From Streptomyces griseiscabiei (GTDB lineage: Bacteria; Actinomycetota; Actinomycetes; Streptomycetales; Streptomycetaceae), in NCBI RefSeq assembly GCF_020010925.1, contig NZ_JAGJBZ010000003.1:1-64000 (forward strand): a stretch of DNA of 64,000 nt, read 5' to 3'. The notes under the pieces were generated by a model. That model saw only the letters and a list, made by a program, of their open reading frames with translations. It did not search any database and was not told the origin of the DNA. Position 1 is the stretch's first letter, and each line of letters opens with the position of its first letter. The position numbers were made by a program, and so were the translations under genes. Below are positions 34,101 to 43,622 of the stretch, piece after piece.

Positions 34101-37100
34101 GTGAGGTGGTTGCGGTCGATCTTGCCTGTGCCGGTCAGGGGGAGGGCCGGGAGGAAGTGGACGCGTGCGGGGAGCATGTACGGGGGGAGGGTGCGGGCGA
34201 GGAAGGCGCGCACCTCGCGGGGGCCGGGGGTGTGGGTGCCGGGGCGGGGCTCGACGTATGCCTCCAGGCGGCTGTCGCGCAGGAGTACGGCCGCGCGGGA
34301 CACACCCGGGTGGGTGAGGAGGGCGGCCTCGATCTCGCCCAGCTCCACCCGGTGGCCGCGGACCTTGACCTGGTCGTCGAGGCGGCCCAGGAACTCCAGT
34401 ACCCCCTCGGCCGTACGGCGGACGCGGTCGCCGCTGCGGTACCAGCGGCGGCCGTCCCGTTCGGTGAACGCGGCGGCGGTGAGGCCGGGGTCGCCGAGGT
34501 AGCCGGGGGTCAGGCCGGTTCCGGCGATGAGGAGTTCACCGGGCAGGCCATGTTCGCCGGGGGTGACTTCGCGTCCGTTCTCGTCGATCACGGTCAGTTC
34601 GGTGCCGGTGATCGGGCGGCCGATGGGCAGGTGGCGTACGTCGTCGGACGGGCGGGTGTCGATGATGTGGCAGGTCGCGTTGATGGTGGCCTCGGTGGGG
34701 CCGTAGAGGTTGGCGATCCGGTGGGGATGGGCAGGGCGCGGGCCGTCGGTGGTGGGGGTGCCGAGGAGGTCGAACCAGCGGCGTACGTGGGCCGCGGGCA
34801 GCGCCTCGCCTCCGACGTGGACCCAGCGCAGGGCCGTGAGGTCGGGGGGTGTGCCGTGTCGGCGGGCGCGTTCCTCGGCGGCGGTCAGGAGGCGTTCCCA
34901 CAGGGTGGGGACCGAGCTCCACACCGTGATCCGGTCCGCCACGACCCGGTCGAGCAGGGCCTCGGGGTCGCGCAGCACCTCACGGGAGAGGGTGTGCACG
35001 GTGGCGCCGGCCAGCAGCGGGGCCAGCAACTGCCGTACGGAGGCGTCGAAACAGACCGACGCGGTCTGGGCGAGCCGGTCGCCGGGGCCGTAGCCGAAGG
35101 TGGTCAGGGACCAGTCGAGGTAGTTCGTCATCGAACGGTGTGTGATCGGGACGGCCTTGGGGCGGCCCGTCGAGCCGGAGGTGAAGATGACGTAGGCGAT
35201 GGCCTCGGGGTCGGGGTCGGGAGTGGGGTCGGGGGCGGAGTTCCGCGGGGTGGCTACGGGGGTGGTGGGGGGCTCGGGCACCTCGACCGGGGTGATTCCG
35301 TCCAGGGCGGTGGCCGCCTCGTGGGTCGTTCGGTCGCAGACCAGGACGCGGACTCCCGTACGGGACAGCTGGTCACGGTGGCGGGTGGTGGGGTGGGTGG
35401 CGTCCAGGGGGACCCAGCCGGCGCCGGCGCGCAGGATGCCGACGACTCCGGTGACCGTGTCCGTGCCGCCGGGTTCGGTGAGGAGGCCGACCAGGTCGCC
35501 GGGGCGTACGCCGATGTCGCGGAGGCGGGTGGCGAGGGTGGCTGAGGTGGTGTCCAGGGCGGCGTAGGTGAGGTGGGTCGGGTGGCTGCTGGTGTCACCG
35601 GTGTCTACGGCTATGGCGTGGGGGGTGGTGCGGAATTGGGTGGTGAGGCGGGACACGATGTCGGTGCGGGTTGTGGTGGGGGGCGCCTCAGGGGGCGGGG
35701 GCGTTGTGCTTGGGCGGGGTTCCTGGGGGCTTTGGGCGACCGTGGCTCGTAGTTCCGTGACGTACTCGTCCGCCAGGCGGCTTACCGTCTCGGGGCGGAA
35801 GAGGTGGGCCGGGTAGTTCCAGGACAGGCGCAGGGCGGAGTCGGACTCCCAGCAGAGGAGGCCGAGGCGGGTGGCGGCGGAGGCGGTGGCGGCTGCCGTC
35901 GGGGTGACGGTGACCGGCCAGTCCGGGCCGTGCACCACCGGGAAGCGGGCGAAGCTGAAGCCGGCCTCGGCCGCCGTGCGGGGCGCCGGGCCGGTGACGG
36001 GGCGTACCTCGGACAGCAGACGGGCGAAGTCCGTGCTGCTCAGGGTCGCGTGGGCCTCGGCCTCCCGCCAGATCCGGCGCAGGCGGTCGGCGAGGGCGGT
36101 GACCGGTTCGGCGGGGTCGATGTCCACGAACACGGGGAGGGTGTCGGCCAGCGGGCCCACCAGACGGTCGATGCCGGGGAGCGGCGACTCCCGTCGCGCA
36201 CGGGCCACGTTGACCGCGACGGTCTCCCGGCCGCTCCACCGCGCCAGGCAGCGGCCGTACGCCGCCAGCAGCAGATGGAACAAGGAGACCCCGTGCCGCG
36301 CCGCCGTCTCACGGAGCGTGGCGGTCAGTTCCTCGTCGATGCCGGTGCGGCGGTGGGTGAGGGGCGGGGTGGGGGGTGCTTCGGGGTCGCCGTCGTACGG
36401 GAGGGAAGGGCGTGGGGGCGTGTGGCTGGTCAGACGGTCGCGCCAGTACTGCTGGTTCCGTGCGTGCGCCGGGGACTGGCGTTCGGTGGTCAGGGCGGCT
36501 GCGTAGTCGGCGAACTCCGCTTGAGGAGCAGGGAGTTCGGGGACTCCGTCGGCACGGTCCAGGGCGGTGTAGAGCGACCAGAGGTCCTCGGCGAGGAGCT
36601 TGAGGCTGAAGCCGTCGGCGGCGGCGTGGTGGACGACCAGGAGCAGATGGGCGCGGTCGCCGTCGCCGTCGCCGTCGGCGTTGCTATCGCTGTGGTCGGG
36701 GACGAGGACCGCTCGTACGGGGGCCTCTGTCGTCAGGTCGAACGGGCGGTTGCAGAGGGCGAGTTCGAGCTCGGTCAGTTGCTGGGGGGTGTGCGGTTCC
36801 CGTCGTATCTCGTACCAGCGGGGTGCCGTGTCCAGGGGGTCGGCGGGGGCGGTGTAGCGGTGGGGGCGGGGGCCGCCGTCGTCGGTGATCCGCATGCGCA
36901 GCATGGGGTGGCGGGCGGTGAGGTGGGTGAGCGTCCGGCCGAGGAGAGCGGTGTCGAGGGGACCGCTGATGGTCTGGCGCAGGTAGCCGTAGGCGGTGAT
37001 GCCGTCGTGGAGGGTTTCGGTGGTGTGGAAGGCGAGTTGGAGGGGGGTGAGGGGGTGGTGGGTTCCTGCCCCTGCCCCTGCCCCTGTCCCTGTTCCGGAC

Positions 37101-40100
37101 GGGGGCGGGGGCGGGGGCGTCTGTGCGGGTGGTGACGTGGTGGTCAGGTGGGTGGCCAGTTCGGCGATGGTGCGGTGTTCGAAGAGGAGGGTGGCGGGGA
37201 GAGGGTGGCCGAGTTCGCGTTCCAGGCGGCGGGCGAGGTCTACGGCGCTGAGGGAGTCCAGGCCCAGGGTGAGGAACTGGGCGTTGTCGTCGATGTCCTG
37301 GGGGGAGCGGTGCAGTGCCTCTGCGAGGAGGCGGCGGATGAGGGGGGTCAGGGGGGTGGGCGCCTCAGGGGGCGGGGGGAGCTGCTCGTCGGCGGGTGCG
37401 GGTGCGGGTGTGTTGTGGCTGGTCGCGCGGTTCCCCGCGCCCCTGGAGGGCCCGCGGCCCTCTGAGGGGGCGCGGTCGTCGTCGGGGGTGGTGTCCGCCA
37501 GTAGTACGTGGGCCGCGTCCAGGTTCAGCGCGGCGTGGAGGCCCGCGAGGGCGGCCTGGGCGGTCATGGGGGTGGAGGCGGCTGGGGGTGTCGCGCCGGC
37601 CAGGCCCGTGTCGGCGACCGGGCCGAAGGCGATGGTCTGCCAGGCGCGGCCGGCGGCGCGTTCGGCGGTGGTGAAGGCGTCGAGGAAGGAGTTGGCGGCG
37701 GCGTAGTCGCCGAGGGCGCCGGCCAGGCCGGGCAGTACGGCGGAGACGGAGGAGAAGGCGACGCACCGGGCGTTCCCGTGGCCGTGGCGGCGGAGCGCCG
37801 CGGCCAGGAGGGTCGTGCCGCGCACCTTCGCGGCGAGTACGGCCTCGATCTCGTCGTCCGGCTTGGCGCGCAGACTGCCGGGGCGGGCCGTGCCCGCCGC
37901 GTGGAACACCGCGTCCAGCGGCGGCAGTCCGGCGACGAGGTCGTCGACGGCGGTCTCTTCGGAGACGTCGGCGGCCTCGTAGCGGGCGTGGGCGCCGAGG
38001 GCGCGCAGGTCGGCGAGCAGGGCGCGGGGCGGGGTGGGCGTGCGGCCGGTGAGGACGAGGGTGGGGGAGCCGCGTTCCGCGAGGTCACGGGCGAGCGCGG
38101 AGCCGAGGCCGCCTGCTCCGCCGGTGATCAGGTAGGTGCCGTTCGGGGGGAGCGGAGTGGTGGGGGAGACCGGTGAGGCGGGGGCCGTGGCGGTCCGGGT
38201 GAGACGGCGGCCCGCTCTCCAGGCGACGGTGCCGCCCGCGTCGGGAGTGGTGGGGGATGCCGTCTCCAACTCCCGCTCGATGGCGTCGAGTTGAGCCTCC
38301 GGAGTGTCCTGGGCGGACAGGTCGATGCTCAGGGAGGACAGGCCCCGGTGTTCCTCGGGGAGGGCCAGGGCGAAGCCGTGGAGGAGGGCCTGCGCGGGGC
38401 GGCGGTGGAGTGGGGGCCTGTCGGTGTGGGGGTGGGTGCCGGTGCTGTACGCGTCCTCCGTGATGAGCAGCAGGCGGACGGGGGGTGTGCCGAGCGCGGG
38501 CAGCACCGCGCGCAGGGAGGCGATGGCGGCGGTGGTGTCCGGCTCTGTCTCTGGGCGATCGTCACCGGCGAACCACAGCACGACCTCCGGAGCCGTGGAC
38601 GCCGTCGACCCCAGCACGGTCACCCCACGACCGGTGAGCCGCTCGGCCAGGGAACGGCGCAGGGCGGTGTCGGCGCCGGTCAGCCGGACGACCCGGGGGC
38701 CGGGGGCGGCGATCAGCGGTGCGTCGCGCCAGAGGAGGGGACGCGGGGTGGGTGCGGCATGGGATGCGGGAGCCGTGTCGGAGGCGGGCGCCGTGCCGAG
38801 GGGCTCCGGCCAGTGGTGGCCGCGCTGGAACGGGTACGTGGGGACCGGGACCCGTCGCCGTGCGGTGCTCCGGGCGGGGGAGTCGGGGGACAGCGGTGTC
38901 CCCCGGGTCCAGAGCAGAGCGACGGTTTCGAGCAACGCCGTCGCGCCGGGCACGGCTTGGGATGCCGCTGTGGCCGAGGCGCTCCCGAGCCCACCGCGCT
39001 TCGGGGCGGTGGTCAGCGCGGGCAGGACCGTCACCTCGGAGGGGGTGACGTCGGAACGCGCGGCGGCCGTCGCGAGGATCGGGGCGGTGAGGGTGGCGCC
39101 GGGGCCCAGCTCGACGAAATGGTCGTAACCCTCGTCCAGAAGCCGGGAGACGGCCGCACCGAAGCGGACGGGCCGTACCGCGTGATCACGCCAATAGCCG
39201 GAACCGGAACCGGAACCCGAAGCACCGGCACCAGCACCGGCACCGGGCGCCCACTCGCCCGTGACCGTGCTCAGCATCGGAACGGTGGGCGGATGGACGG
39301 TGAGGGACTTGGCCGCGCTGTGGAGGGGCGCGAGCACGGGGTTCACCATCGGGGAGTGGAAGGCGTGGGAGACGCGGAGGCGGCGGGCGGCCACACCACG
39401 GGCGGTGAGCGCGGCGACCGCGCGGTCGACGGCGTCCGTCCCGCCCGAAAGCACGACCTGGGTGGGCGAGTTGACGGCGGCCACCGTGAGCGTGCCGGAG
39501 GACTCGGCGACCACGGCGGCGACGGAGTCCTCGTCACCCCGTACGGCGGCCATGGCGCCCGGCGCGACGAGGGCGCCCATCAGACGTCCGCGTTCGGCGG
39601 CGAAGCCGACCGCCTCGGCCGGGGACAGCGCGCCCGCGACACACGCGGCGGTGATCTCGCCGACGCTGTGCCCCACGACCGCGTCCGGTGTCACGCCCCA
39701 CGCGGCCAACTGCCCGGCCAGCGCCACCCCGAACGCCACCAGCAGCGGCTGTGCCACCTCCGTACGGGCCAGGGCGGCGGGGTCGGTGTCCTCGTCCAGG
39801 CACCAGGCGGCCAGGGTGCGGCCGAGGACCGGCCCGGTGAGGGAGGAGACCTCGTCCAGGACGTCCCGGAACGCGGGGGCGGTGTCGTACAACTCCCGGC
39901 CGAGACCCGGGCGTTGGGTTCCCTGGCCGGGCAGGACGAACACCGTGCGGGGGCGGGACGGCCGTACGGGACCCGTCGCCGCGAAGCTCGCGTCGCCCGG
40001 CTCCCCGACCTCCGCGAGCCGTTCCCGGAGAAGCTCCGCGAGGTCGCCCCGGCCCCGTGTCACCACGGCGATCCGGTACGGCCCCTCGTCCCGGGCGGTG

Positions 40101-43100
40101 TTGACGGCCGTGCACACATCGCCCTCGTCGGCTTCGGGGTGGGCCCGTACATGTGCGGCCAGCTCGGCGGCGGCGACGCGCAGCGCGCCGGGGGTGCGGG
40201 CGGAGAGGGTGAGGAGGTGCGGACCGGTGGCGGCCGGGGGAGGCGCGACCGCCCCGGCCGTCTCCCTCGGCGCCTCCTCCAGCACCGCGTGGGCGTTGGT
40301 GCCGCCGAAGCCGAAGGAGTTGACGCCGGCGAGGAGGGGGCGGTCGGCCGGGCCGGTCCAGGGTTCGGGCTCGGTGAGCAGACGGAAGCCGGGGGCGGTG
40401 GCGGCGAGGAAGGGCGCGGGCGCGGTGGCGTGGAGTGAGGGCGGGAGACGGCGGTGGGAGAGGGCGAGGGCGACCTTGACGAGGGCGGGCAGGCCGGCCG
40501 CGTTCAGGAGGTGCCCGAGGTTCGCCTTGACCGAGCCGAGCCCGCGCGGGACCCCGTCGGCGCGGGGCGGGAACGCCTGCCCGAGCGACCGTGCCTCGAC
40601 CGGGTCCCCGATCGGTGTGCCCGTGCCGTGCGCCTCGACGTACGTCACGTCGTCCGGATCGACGCCGCACTCCGCGTACGCCTGCCCGATCACCTCCCGC
40701 TGGCCGCGCGGGGTGGGGGCGAGCAGGCCGAGCGAGCGGCCGTCGTTGTTCACGGCCGTGCCGCGTACGAGGGCGAGGACCGGGTCGGTGGCGGTGCGGG
40801 CGTCGTCGAGGCGGGCGAGGACGAGCGCGGCGCCGCCCTCTCCCGGTACGAAACCGTCCGCGTCGGCGGCGAACGCCCGGCAGCTTCCGCTCGGCGACAG
40901 CGCGCCCGTCGCGTCGAGGAGGCGGTGACCGGTCGGGGTCAGCCCCAGGTTGACGCCGCCGACGACCGCGAGGTCGCACTCGCCGGACAGCAGGCTGCGG
41001 CGGGCCAGGTGCAGGGCGACGAGCGCGGAGGAGCAGGCCGTGTCGACGGCGAGGGCGGGGCCGTTCAGGTCCAGGATCTGGGAGACGCGGGCGGCGAGCA
41101 GATTGGGCAGGTTGCCGGTGAGGGCGGCCGGGTGCCGGGCGAGGTCCCCGTCGGCGGCCTCGGCCAGGATCTCGCGGTACCCGCTCTCCCCGGCCACCGC
41201 GAACACCCCCACCCGCCGCCCGGCCCGCCGCGCCCCCGCGTACCCGGCCCGCTCCAGCGCCTCGTGCGCCAGCTCCAGGAAGATCCGCGCCTGCGGATCG
41301 GTCGCCCGTGCCTGCGCGTCGTCCATCCCGAAGAAGGCGGCGTCGAAGGCACCGGGTTCGGGCAGCCGCCCGGCGGCCCCGCCTCCGGCGACGAGCAACT
41401 CCCAGAACTCCTCGGGCGATCCGACCCCGGGAAACCGACAGGCGACGGAGAGCACGGCGAGGGCCGCGCCCCCGGGAAGGGCCGCAGGCCCTTCAGGGGC
41501 GCGGGGCTGTGACATTTGCGGCTCCGCCGCGTGGGCGCGAGAAGCCCCACTGGACCCGCGGTCGCCGACGGACATCCCCTCCCGGCCCATGAGGCGATCC
41601 ACATACCCCGCCAACCCCACCACCGTGTCGTGCTCCCGCAGAACCCCCGGCTCCACAGCAACCCCGAACACCTCCTCCAACCCACCCAGCACAGCCATCG
41701 CCTTCAGCGACGACCCCCCGAGGTCGAAGAACCGCTCCTGAAGCCCCACTTCGGCCACGGGCACCTCCAACACCCGCGCCCATACCTCCCGTACGGCCTC
41801 CCGCACCTCCCGCAGCGAACGGGGAACACCACGCTCGCCCTCGACGGCGCCACCCGCGCCCAGGGCCCAGCGCTCCTCGACCACCGCGTACGCCCCCGCC
41901 TCGAACCGCTCCCGCAGCACCCCCCGCCGCAGCTTCCCGCTGGTGGTCCGGGCGAACGCCCCCGGCGGCAGCGGCAGTACCCGTACGTCGTCGTGCCCGA
42001 GCAGCTCCCGCAGCCGCCCGGCGGCGGCGCGGAGCACCGGCGCGGCGACCGCGCGCGGGGGCCGGGCCCACTGCACGAACGCGACGACCCGCTCGCCCCC
42101 GCCGTCCGGATCGGTGGACCCCACGACCGCCACGGCCCCCGGCGGCAGCCCCGGCGTCGCGGCGACCGTCTCCTCCAGGTCGGACGCGTGGAACGTACGG
42201 CCGTTGACGAACACCACGTCCTTGCGGCGGCCGGTGACACACAGCCGCCCGTTCCGCAGGAACCCGAGGTCACCGGTCCGCAGCCAGCCGTCGCCGGCCC
42301 CGAACGCCTCCGCGCTCGCGTCCGGCGCCCGGTGGTACCCGCGTCCCACCTGCGGCCCCCGCACCTCCACCTGCCCGACCCGCAGCTCCCCCAGCACGGC
42401 ACCGGAACCCCCGGTGATCCGGACCTCACAGCCGTCCACCGGCATCCCGAGGTCCATCAACTCGACCGCGTGCGGCCCCGGTTCGGCGTCCATCACCCGC
42501 CCCCGGCCCAGCGCGGCCCGGTCCAGCACCAGCGGCGCCGCCGTCTCGCCCAGCGGCGGTACGGTCACCGCGAGGGTCGCCTCGGCCAGCCCGTACACCG
42601 GCAGCGGGGCACGCGGGTCCAGTCCCGCCGGGGCCGTGCGGGCGGTGAACTCCCGCCAGACGCGCGGTGCGATGGGCTCGGCGCCGACGAGCAGCAGCCG
42701 TACGGAGCCGAGGTCGAGAGCGGCGAGCGCGGTGGCGGGGACACGGCGGACGGCGAGGGCGAGGGCGAAGTTCGCGGCCGAGAGGAGGGTCGCGCGGTGC
42801 CGGGCCGCGGCCTCGAACCACAGCGCGGGCCGCTTCGCGAAGGACAGCGGCTCGATCCGGACCTGCTTCACCCGCGCGGCCATGGGGACCAGATGGGTGC
42901 CGATGAGCCCCATGTCGTGGAAGTACGGCATCCAGGTCGCGATCACGTCGTCCTCGGTGATCGCCATCGCGGTACGGATCTGGCGGAGGTTGGCGAGGAC
43001 CGCGGCGTGGGTCAGCTCCACGCCCTTGGGGGCGCCGGTGCTGCCGGAGGAGAACTGGAGGAAGGCGATGTCGTCGGGGGAGGGGCGGTGCGGGCGCCGC

Positions 43101-43573
43101 GGCGGACGGCCGCCGCGGAGGTCGTCCAGCCGCAGCACCGGTATGCGCGGGGAGAGCCGCGTCGCGACGAGGGTGGCCGTCGACTCCTCGCCCACCAGCA
43201 CGGGCGGGTCGCCGAGGAGTTCGCGCACCGGGCCGATCCGGCGCGGCTCGGGGGCGAGGGGCACGGGTATCGCTCCCGCCGCGAGCGCGCCCCAGAACAG
43301 GGGCTGGAAGGTGTCGCCCCGGTCGGCGACCAGGGGCAGCGGGGTGCCCGGTGCCACGCCCGCGGCGAGCAGGCCGCCCGCCACGCGCAGGGCGTCGTCG
43401 CGGAGTTCGGCGAAGGTGACGGTGTGCTCGACGCCGTCCCCCCGGACGTGGACGACGGTCTGCCCGGGCGCCCGGTCCGCCGCCTCCAGCAGCACGTCCA
43501 GCAACGACGACGCGTCTTCACCGCCCACGCCGCCGCGCCCGCCGTCCCGCACACCCTCACGCGATCTCTCCAC
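31100..43573 (-). CDS. Hybrid FAAL-PKS-NRPS with C-terminal reductase-like domain
   Basis: A 4157-residue assembly line. Domains by approximate residue: FAAL 20-580 (FSSGSTGAPKGVELTH, YGLAEATLAVT); ACP 590-660 (GGSSLKAM, Ser about 621); KS 700-1105 (DTACSSALVALH, EAHGTGTPIGDP, NLGHLL); AT 1210-1500 (GHSVGE, HAFH, pointing to malonyl-CoA); KR 1610-2010 (GGAGGLGSAL, YAAANSF); ACP 2070-2150 (LGLDSLS); C 2175-2610 (HHAAADG); A 2635-3158 (FTSGSTGRPKAV); PCP 3180-3260 (GGDSITV); C 3270-3710 (HHLIGDG); reductase-like 3734-4125 (AVVGCGSIGTSSL), resembling cyanobacterial acyl-ACP reductase. No thioesterase is present. Expected chemistry: a fatty acid is loaded, extended by malonate, keto-reduced, joined to one amino acid and perhaps released by reduction. 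GTG start at 43573; the exact start is unsure. The AMIN gene upstream ends 49 bp before it. Confidence 0.93.
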   Translation of the reverse strand: MERSREGVRDGGRGGVGGEDASSLLDVLLEAADRAPGQTVVHVRGDGVEHTVTFAELRDDALRVAGGLLAAGVAPGTPLPLVADRGDTFQPLFWGALAAGAIPVPLAPEPRRIGPVRELLGDPPVLVGEESTATLVATRLSPRIPVLRLDDLRGGRPPRRPHRPSPDDIAFLQFSSGSTGAPKGVELTHAAVLANLRQIRTAMAITEDDVIATWMPYFHDMGLIGTHLVPMAARVKQVRIEPLSFAKRPALWFEAAARHRATLLSAANFALALAVRRVPATALAALDLGSVRLLLVGAEPIAPRVWREFTARTAPAGLDPRAPLPVYGLAEATLAVTVPPLGETAAPLVLDRAALGRGRVMDAEPGPHAVELMDLGMPVDGCEVRITGGSGAVLGELRVGQVEVRGPQVGRGYHRAPDASAEAFGAGDGWLRTGDLGFLRNGRLCVTGRRKDVVFVNGRTFHASDLEETVAATPGLPPGAVAVVGSTDPDGGGERVVAFVQWARPPRAVAAPVLRAAAGRLRELLGHDDVRVLPLPPGAFARTTSGKLRRGVLRERFEAGAYAVVEERWALGAGGAVEGERGVPRSLREVREAVREVWARVLEVPVAEVGLQERFFDLGGSSLKAMAVLGGLEEVFGVAVEPGVLREHDTVVGLAGYVDRLMGREGMSVGDRGSSGASRAHAAEPQMSQPRAPEGPAALPGGAALAVLSVACRFPGVGSPEEFWELLVAGGGAAGRLPEPGAFDAAFFGMDDAQARATDPQARIFLELAHEALERAGYAGARRAGRRVGVFAVAGESGYREILAEAADGDLARHPAALTGNLPNLLAARVSQILDLNGPALAVDTACSSALVALHLARRSLLSGECDLAVVGGVNLGLTPTGHRLLDATGALSPSGSCRAFAADADGFVPGEGGAALVLARLDDARTATDPVLALVRGTAVNNDGRSLGLLAPTPRGQREVIGQAYAECGVDPDDVTYVEAHGTGTPIGDPVEARSLGQAFPPRADGVPRGLGSVKANLGHLLNAAGLPALVKVALALSHRRLPPSLHATAPAPFLAATAPGFRLLTEPEPWTGPADRPLLAGVNSFGFGGTNAHAVLEEAPRETAGAVAPPPAATGPHLLTLSARTPGALRVAAAELAAHVRAHPEADEGDVCTAVNTARDEGPYRIAVVTRGRGDLAELLRERLAEVGEPGDASFAATGPVRPSRPRTVFVLPGQGTQRPGLGRELYDTAPAFRDVLDEVSSLTGPVLGRTLAAWCLDEDTDPAALARTEVAQPLLVAFGVALAGQLAAWGVTPDAVVGHSVGEITAACVAGALSPAEAVGFAAERGRLMGALVAPGAMAAVRGDEDSVAAVVAESSGTLTVAAVNSPTQVVLSGGTDAVDRAVAALTARGVAARRLRVSHAFHSPMVNPVLAPLHSAAKSLTVHPPTVPMLSTVTGEWAPGAGAGAGASGSGSGSGYWRDHAVRPVRFGAAVSRLLDEGYDHFVELGPGATLTAPILATAAARSDVTPSEVTVLPALTTAPKRGGLGSASATAASQAVPGATALLETVALLWTRGTPLSPDSPARSTARRRVPVPTYPFQRGHHWPEPLGTAPASDTAPASHAAPTPRPLLWRDAPLIAAPGPRVVRLTGADTALRRSLAERLTGRGVTVLGSTASTAPEVVLWFAGDDRPETEPDTTAAIASLRAVLPALGTPPVRLLLITEDAYSTGTHPHTDRPPLHRRPAQALLHGFALALPEEHRGLSSLSIDLSAQDTPEAQLDAIERELETASPTTPDAGGTVAWRAGRRLTRTATAPASPVSPTTPLPPNGTYLITGGAGGLGSALARDLAERGSPTLVLTGRTPTPPRALLADLRALGAHARYEAADVSEETAVDDLVAGLPPLDAVFHAAGTARPGSLRAKPDDEIEAVLAAKVRGTTLLAAALRRHGHGNARCVAFSSVSAVLPGLAGALGDYAAANSFLDAFTTAERAAGRAWQTIAFGPVADTGLAGATPPAASTPMTAQAALAGLHAALNLDAAHVLLADTTPDDDRAPSEGRGPSRGAGNRATSHNTPAPAPADEQLPPPPEAPTPLTPLIRRLLAEALHRSPQDIDDNAQFLTLGLDSLSAVDLARRLERELGHPLPATLLFEHRTIAELATHLTTTSPPAQTPPPPPPSGTGTGAGAGAGTHHPLTPLQLAFHTTETLHDGITAYGYLRQTISGPLDTALLGRTLTHLTARHPMLRMRITDDGGPRPHRYTAPADPLDTAPRWYEIRREPHTPQQLTELELALCNRPFDLTTEAPVRAVLVPDHSDSNADGDGDGDRAHLLLVVHHAAADGFSLKLLAEDLWSLYTALDRADGVPELPAPQAEFADYAAALTTERQSPAHARNQQYWRDRLTSHTPPRPSLPYDGDPEAPPTPPLTHRRTGIDEELTATLRETAARHGVSLFHLLLAAYGRCLARWSGRETVAVNVARARRESPLPGIDRLVGPLADTLPVFVDIDPAEPVTALADRLRRIWREAEAHATLSSTDFARLLSEVRPVTGPAPRTAAEAGFSFARFPVVHGPDWPVTVTPTAAATASAATRLGLLCWESDSALRLSWNYPAHLFRPETVSRLADEYVTELRATVAQSPQEPRPSTTPPPPEAPPTTTRTDIVSRLTTQFRTTPHAIAVDTGDTSSHPTHLTYAALDTTSATLATRLRDIGVRPGDLVGLLTEPGGTDTVTGVVGILRAGAGWVPLDATHPTTRHRDQLSRTGVRVLVCDRTTHEAATALDGITPVEVPEPPTTPVATPRNSAPDPTPDPDPEAIAYVIFTSGSTGRPKAVPITHRSMTNYLDWSLTTFGYGPGDRLAQTASVCFDASVRQLLAPLLAGATVHTLSREVLRDPEALLDRVVADRITVWSSVPTLWERLLTAAEERARRHGTPPDLTALRWVHVGGEALPAAHVRRWFDLLGTPTTDGPRPAHPHRIANLYGPTEATINATCHIIDTRPSDDVRHLPIGRPITGTELTVIDENGREVTPGEHGLPGELLIAGTGLTPGYLGDPGLTAAAFTERDGRRWYRSGDRVRRTAEGVLEFLGRLDDQVKVRGHRVELGEIEAALLTHPGVSRAAVLLRDSRLEAYVEPRPGTHTPGPREVRAFLARTLPPYMLPARVHFLPALPLTGTGKIDRNHLTTTATPATPAPGIAAGTTQGGAPPATPTEHLLARTWSALLDVPEPEISREDDFFILGGDSITVLEMFSRLRDERPALPRPTTVYTHRTLTALAAAIDDTAPDPAPDSAATTPLDTLTPYPLTPSQQGFLLADALTTGGPGPVGAAGPDPAWLARFRVHGPVDPDLFQRAVDVLMARHPMLRTVFPAGARPPVQQELPASLRLPVETETLTHPGLLEERVAQEAARRFETWAWPLLRLRLFTITPDDHVLLVHAHHLIGDGYSAALLSRELLTVYGRFARGLPHGLEPPRSTFRDHVLHRTAPHRPTTPEAEAYRARHLTPYTPPVLCTPHTPGSAPTPAFHTATLTLDADRTHALRRLARTAGTTLHAPVLTAYYRALTTLTGRRDLVLGMAVTGRDETDRDTHDVFGPFAEAVALRPANPSEDPLPAPGFDEDLHRVAAESLTARATGPLNLHDLRDLRTPQGLPRTAQFFFTFLDFTALDTPTDAPPPLTLRADDSATELAPPPLGTDVFLAVRPTPDDGGLSITARASASAMTGEQLGSFIEELTSQLKENAQPTNTPTPPSPSPPPPPPLDAALIGYLPDPHALAAFAGLPPEKAPGRETIRALLFPDGRPRLLETVTTPLGRSGFVALPLFADELTAPPTPHPLAALTAHAMDHAATLGARCVSLAGMIPSLTGYGYDVLREASPTAGARPALTTGHAATTVAVVATVRGALDATGRDLAELTLAVVGCGSIGTSSLRLLLALSPHPPAGLLLCDVPGSAPRLRRLAAELTAEHPAMSVRVVEPADPRTLPAEVYDTADLLVTAVGGGTATVLDVDRLRPGTIVVDDSFPHCFDTARALDRMRREGDVLIVGGGLLSLDATETHLSPDLPAPALTALGALTPPTGHATTRPPQHLALHLPGTLASCRLESLLHAHAPDTELPLIHGLVDLPRALAHWNAAKAAAVHPAPLHLLDHTVPPEALTALPPPPSRSAAGSGRRDARRAGRAAEAGGDAG

Positions 43574-43622
43574 CGTCCGGACCCTACAAGTCGGCCCGGC
43601 CCGGCACCTCGCAGGACAGGCC

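Noticed and set aside
33572..35545. 657-residue plus-strand frame inside the synthase gene
   Set aside because: Antisense shadow caused by GC bias; Gly/Val/Arg filler without domain patterns.
37060..37105. Run of repeated CCCCTG units in the synthase gene
   Set aside because: It encodes the Gly-Ala-rich linker before the first C domain; too short and regular for a CRISPR array.
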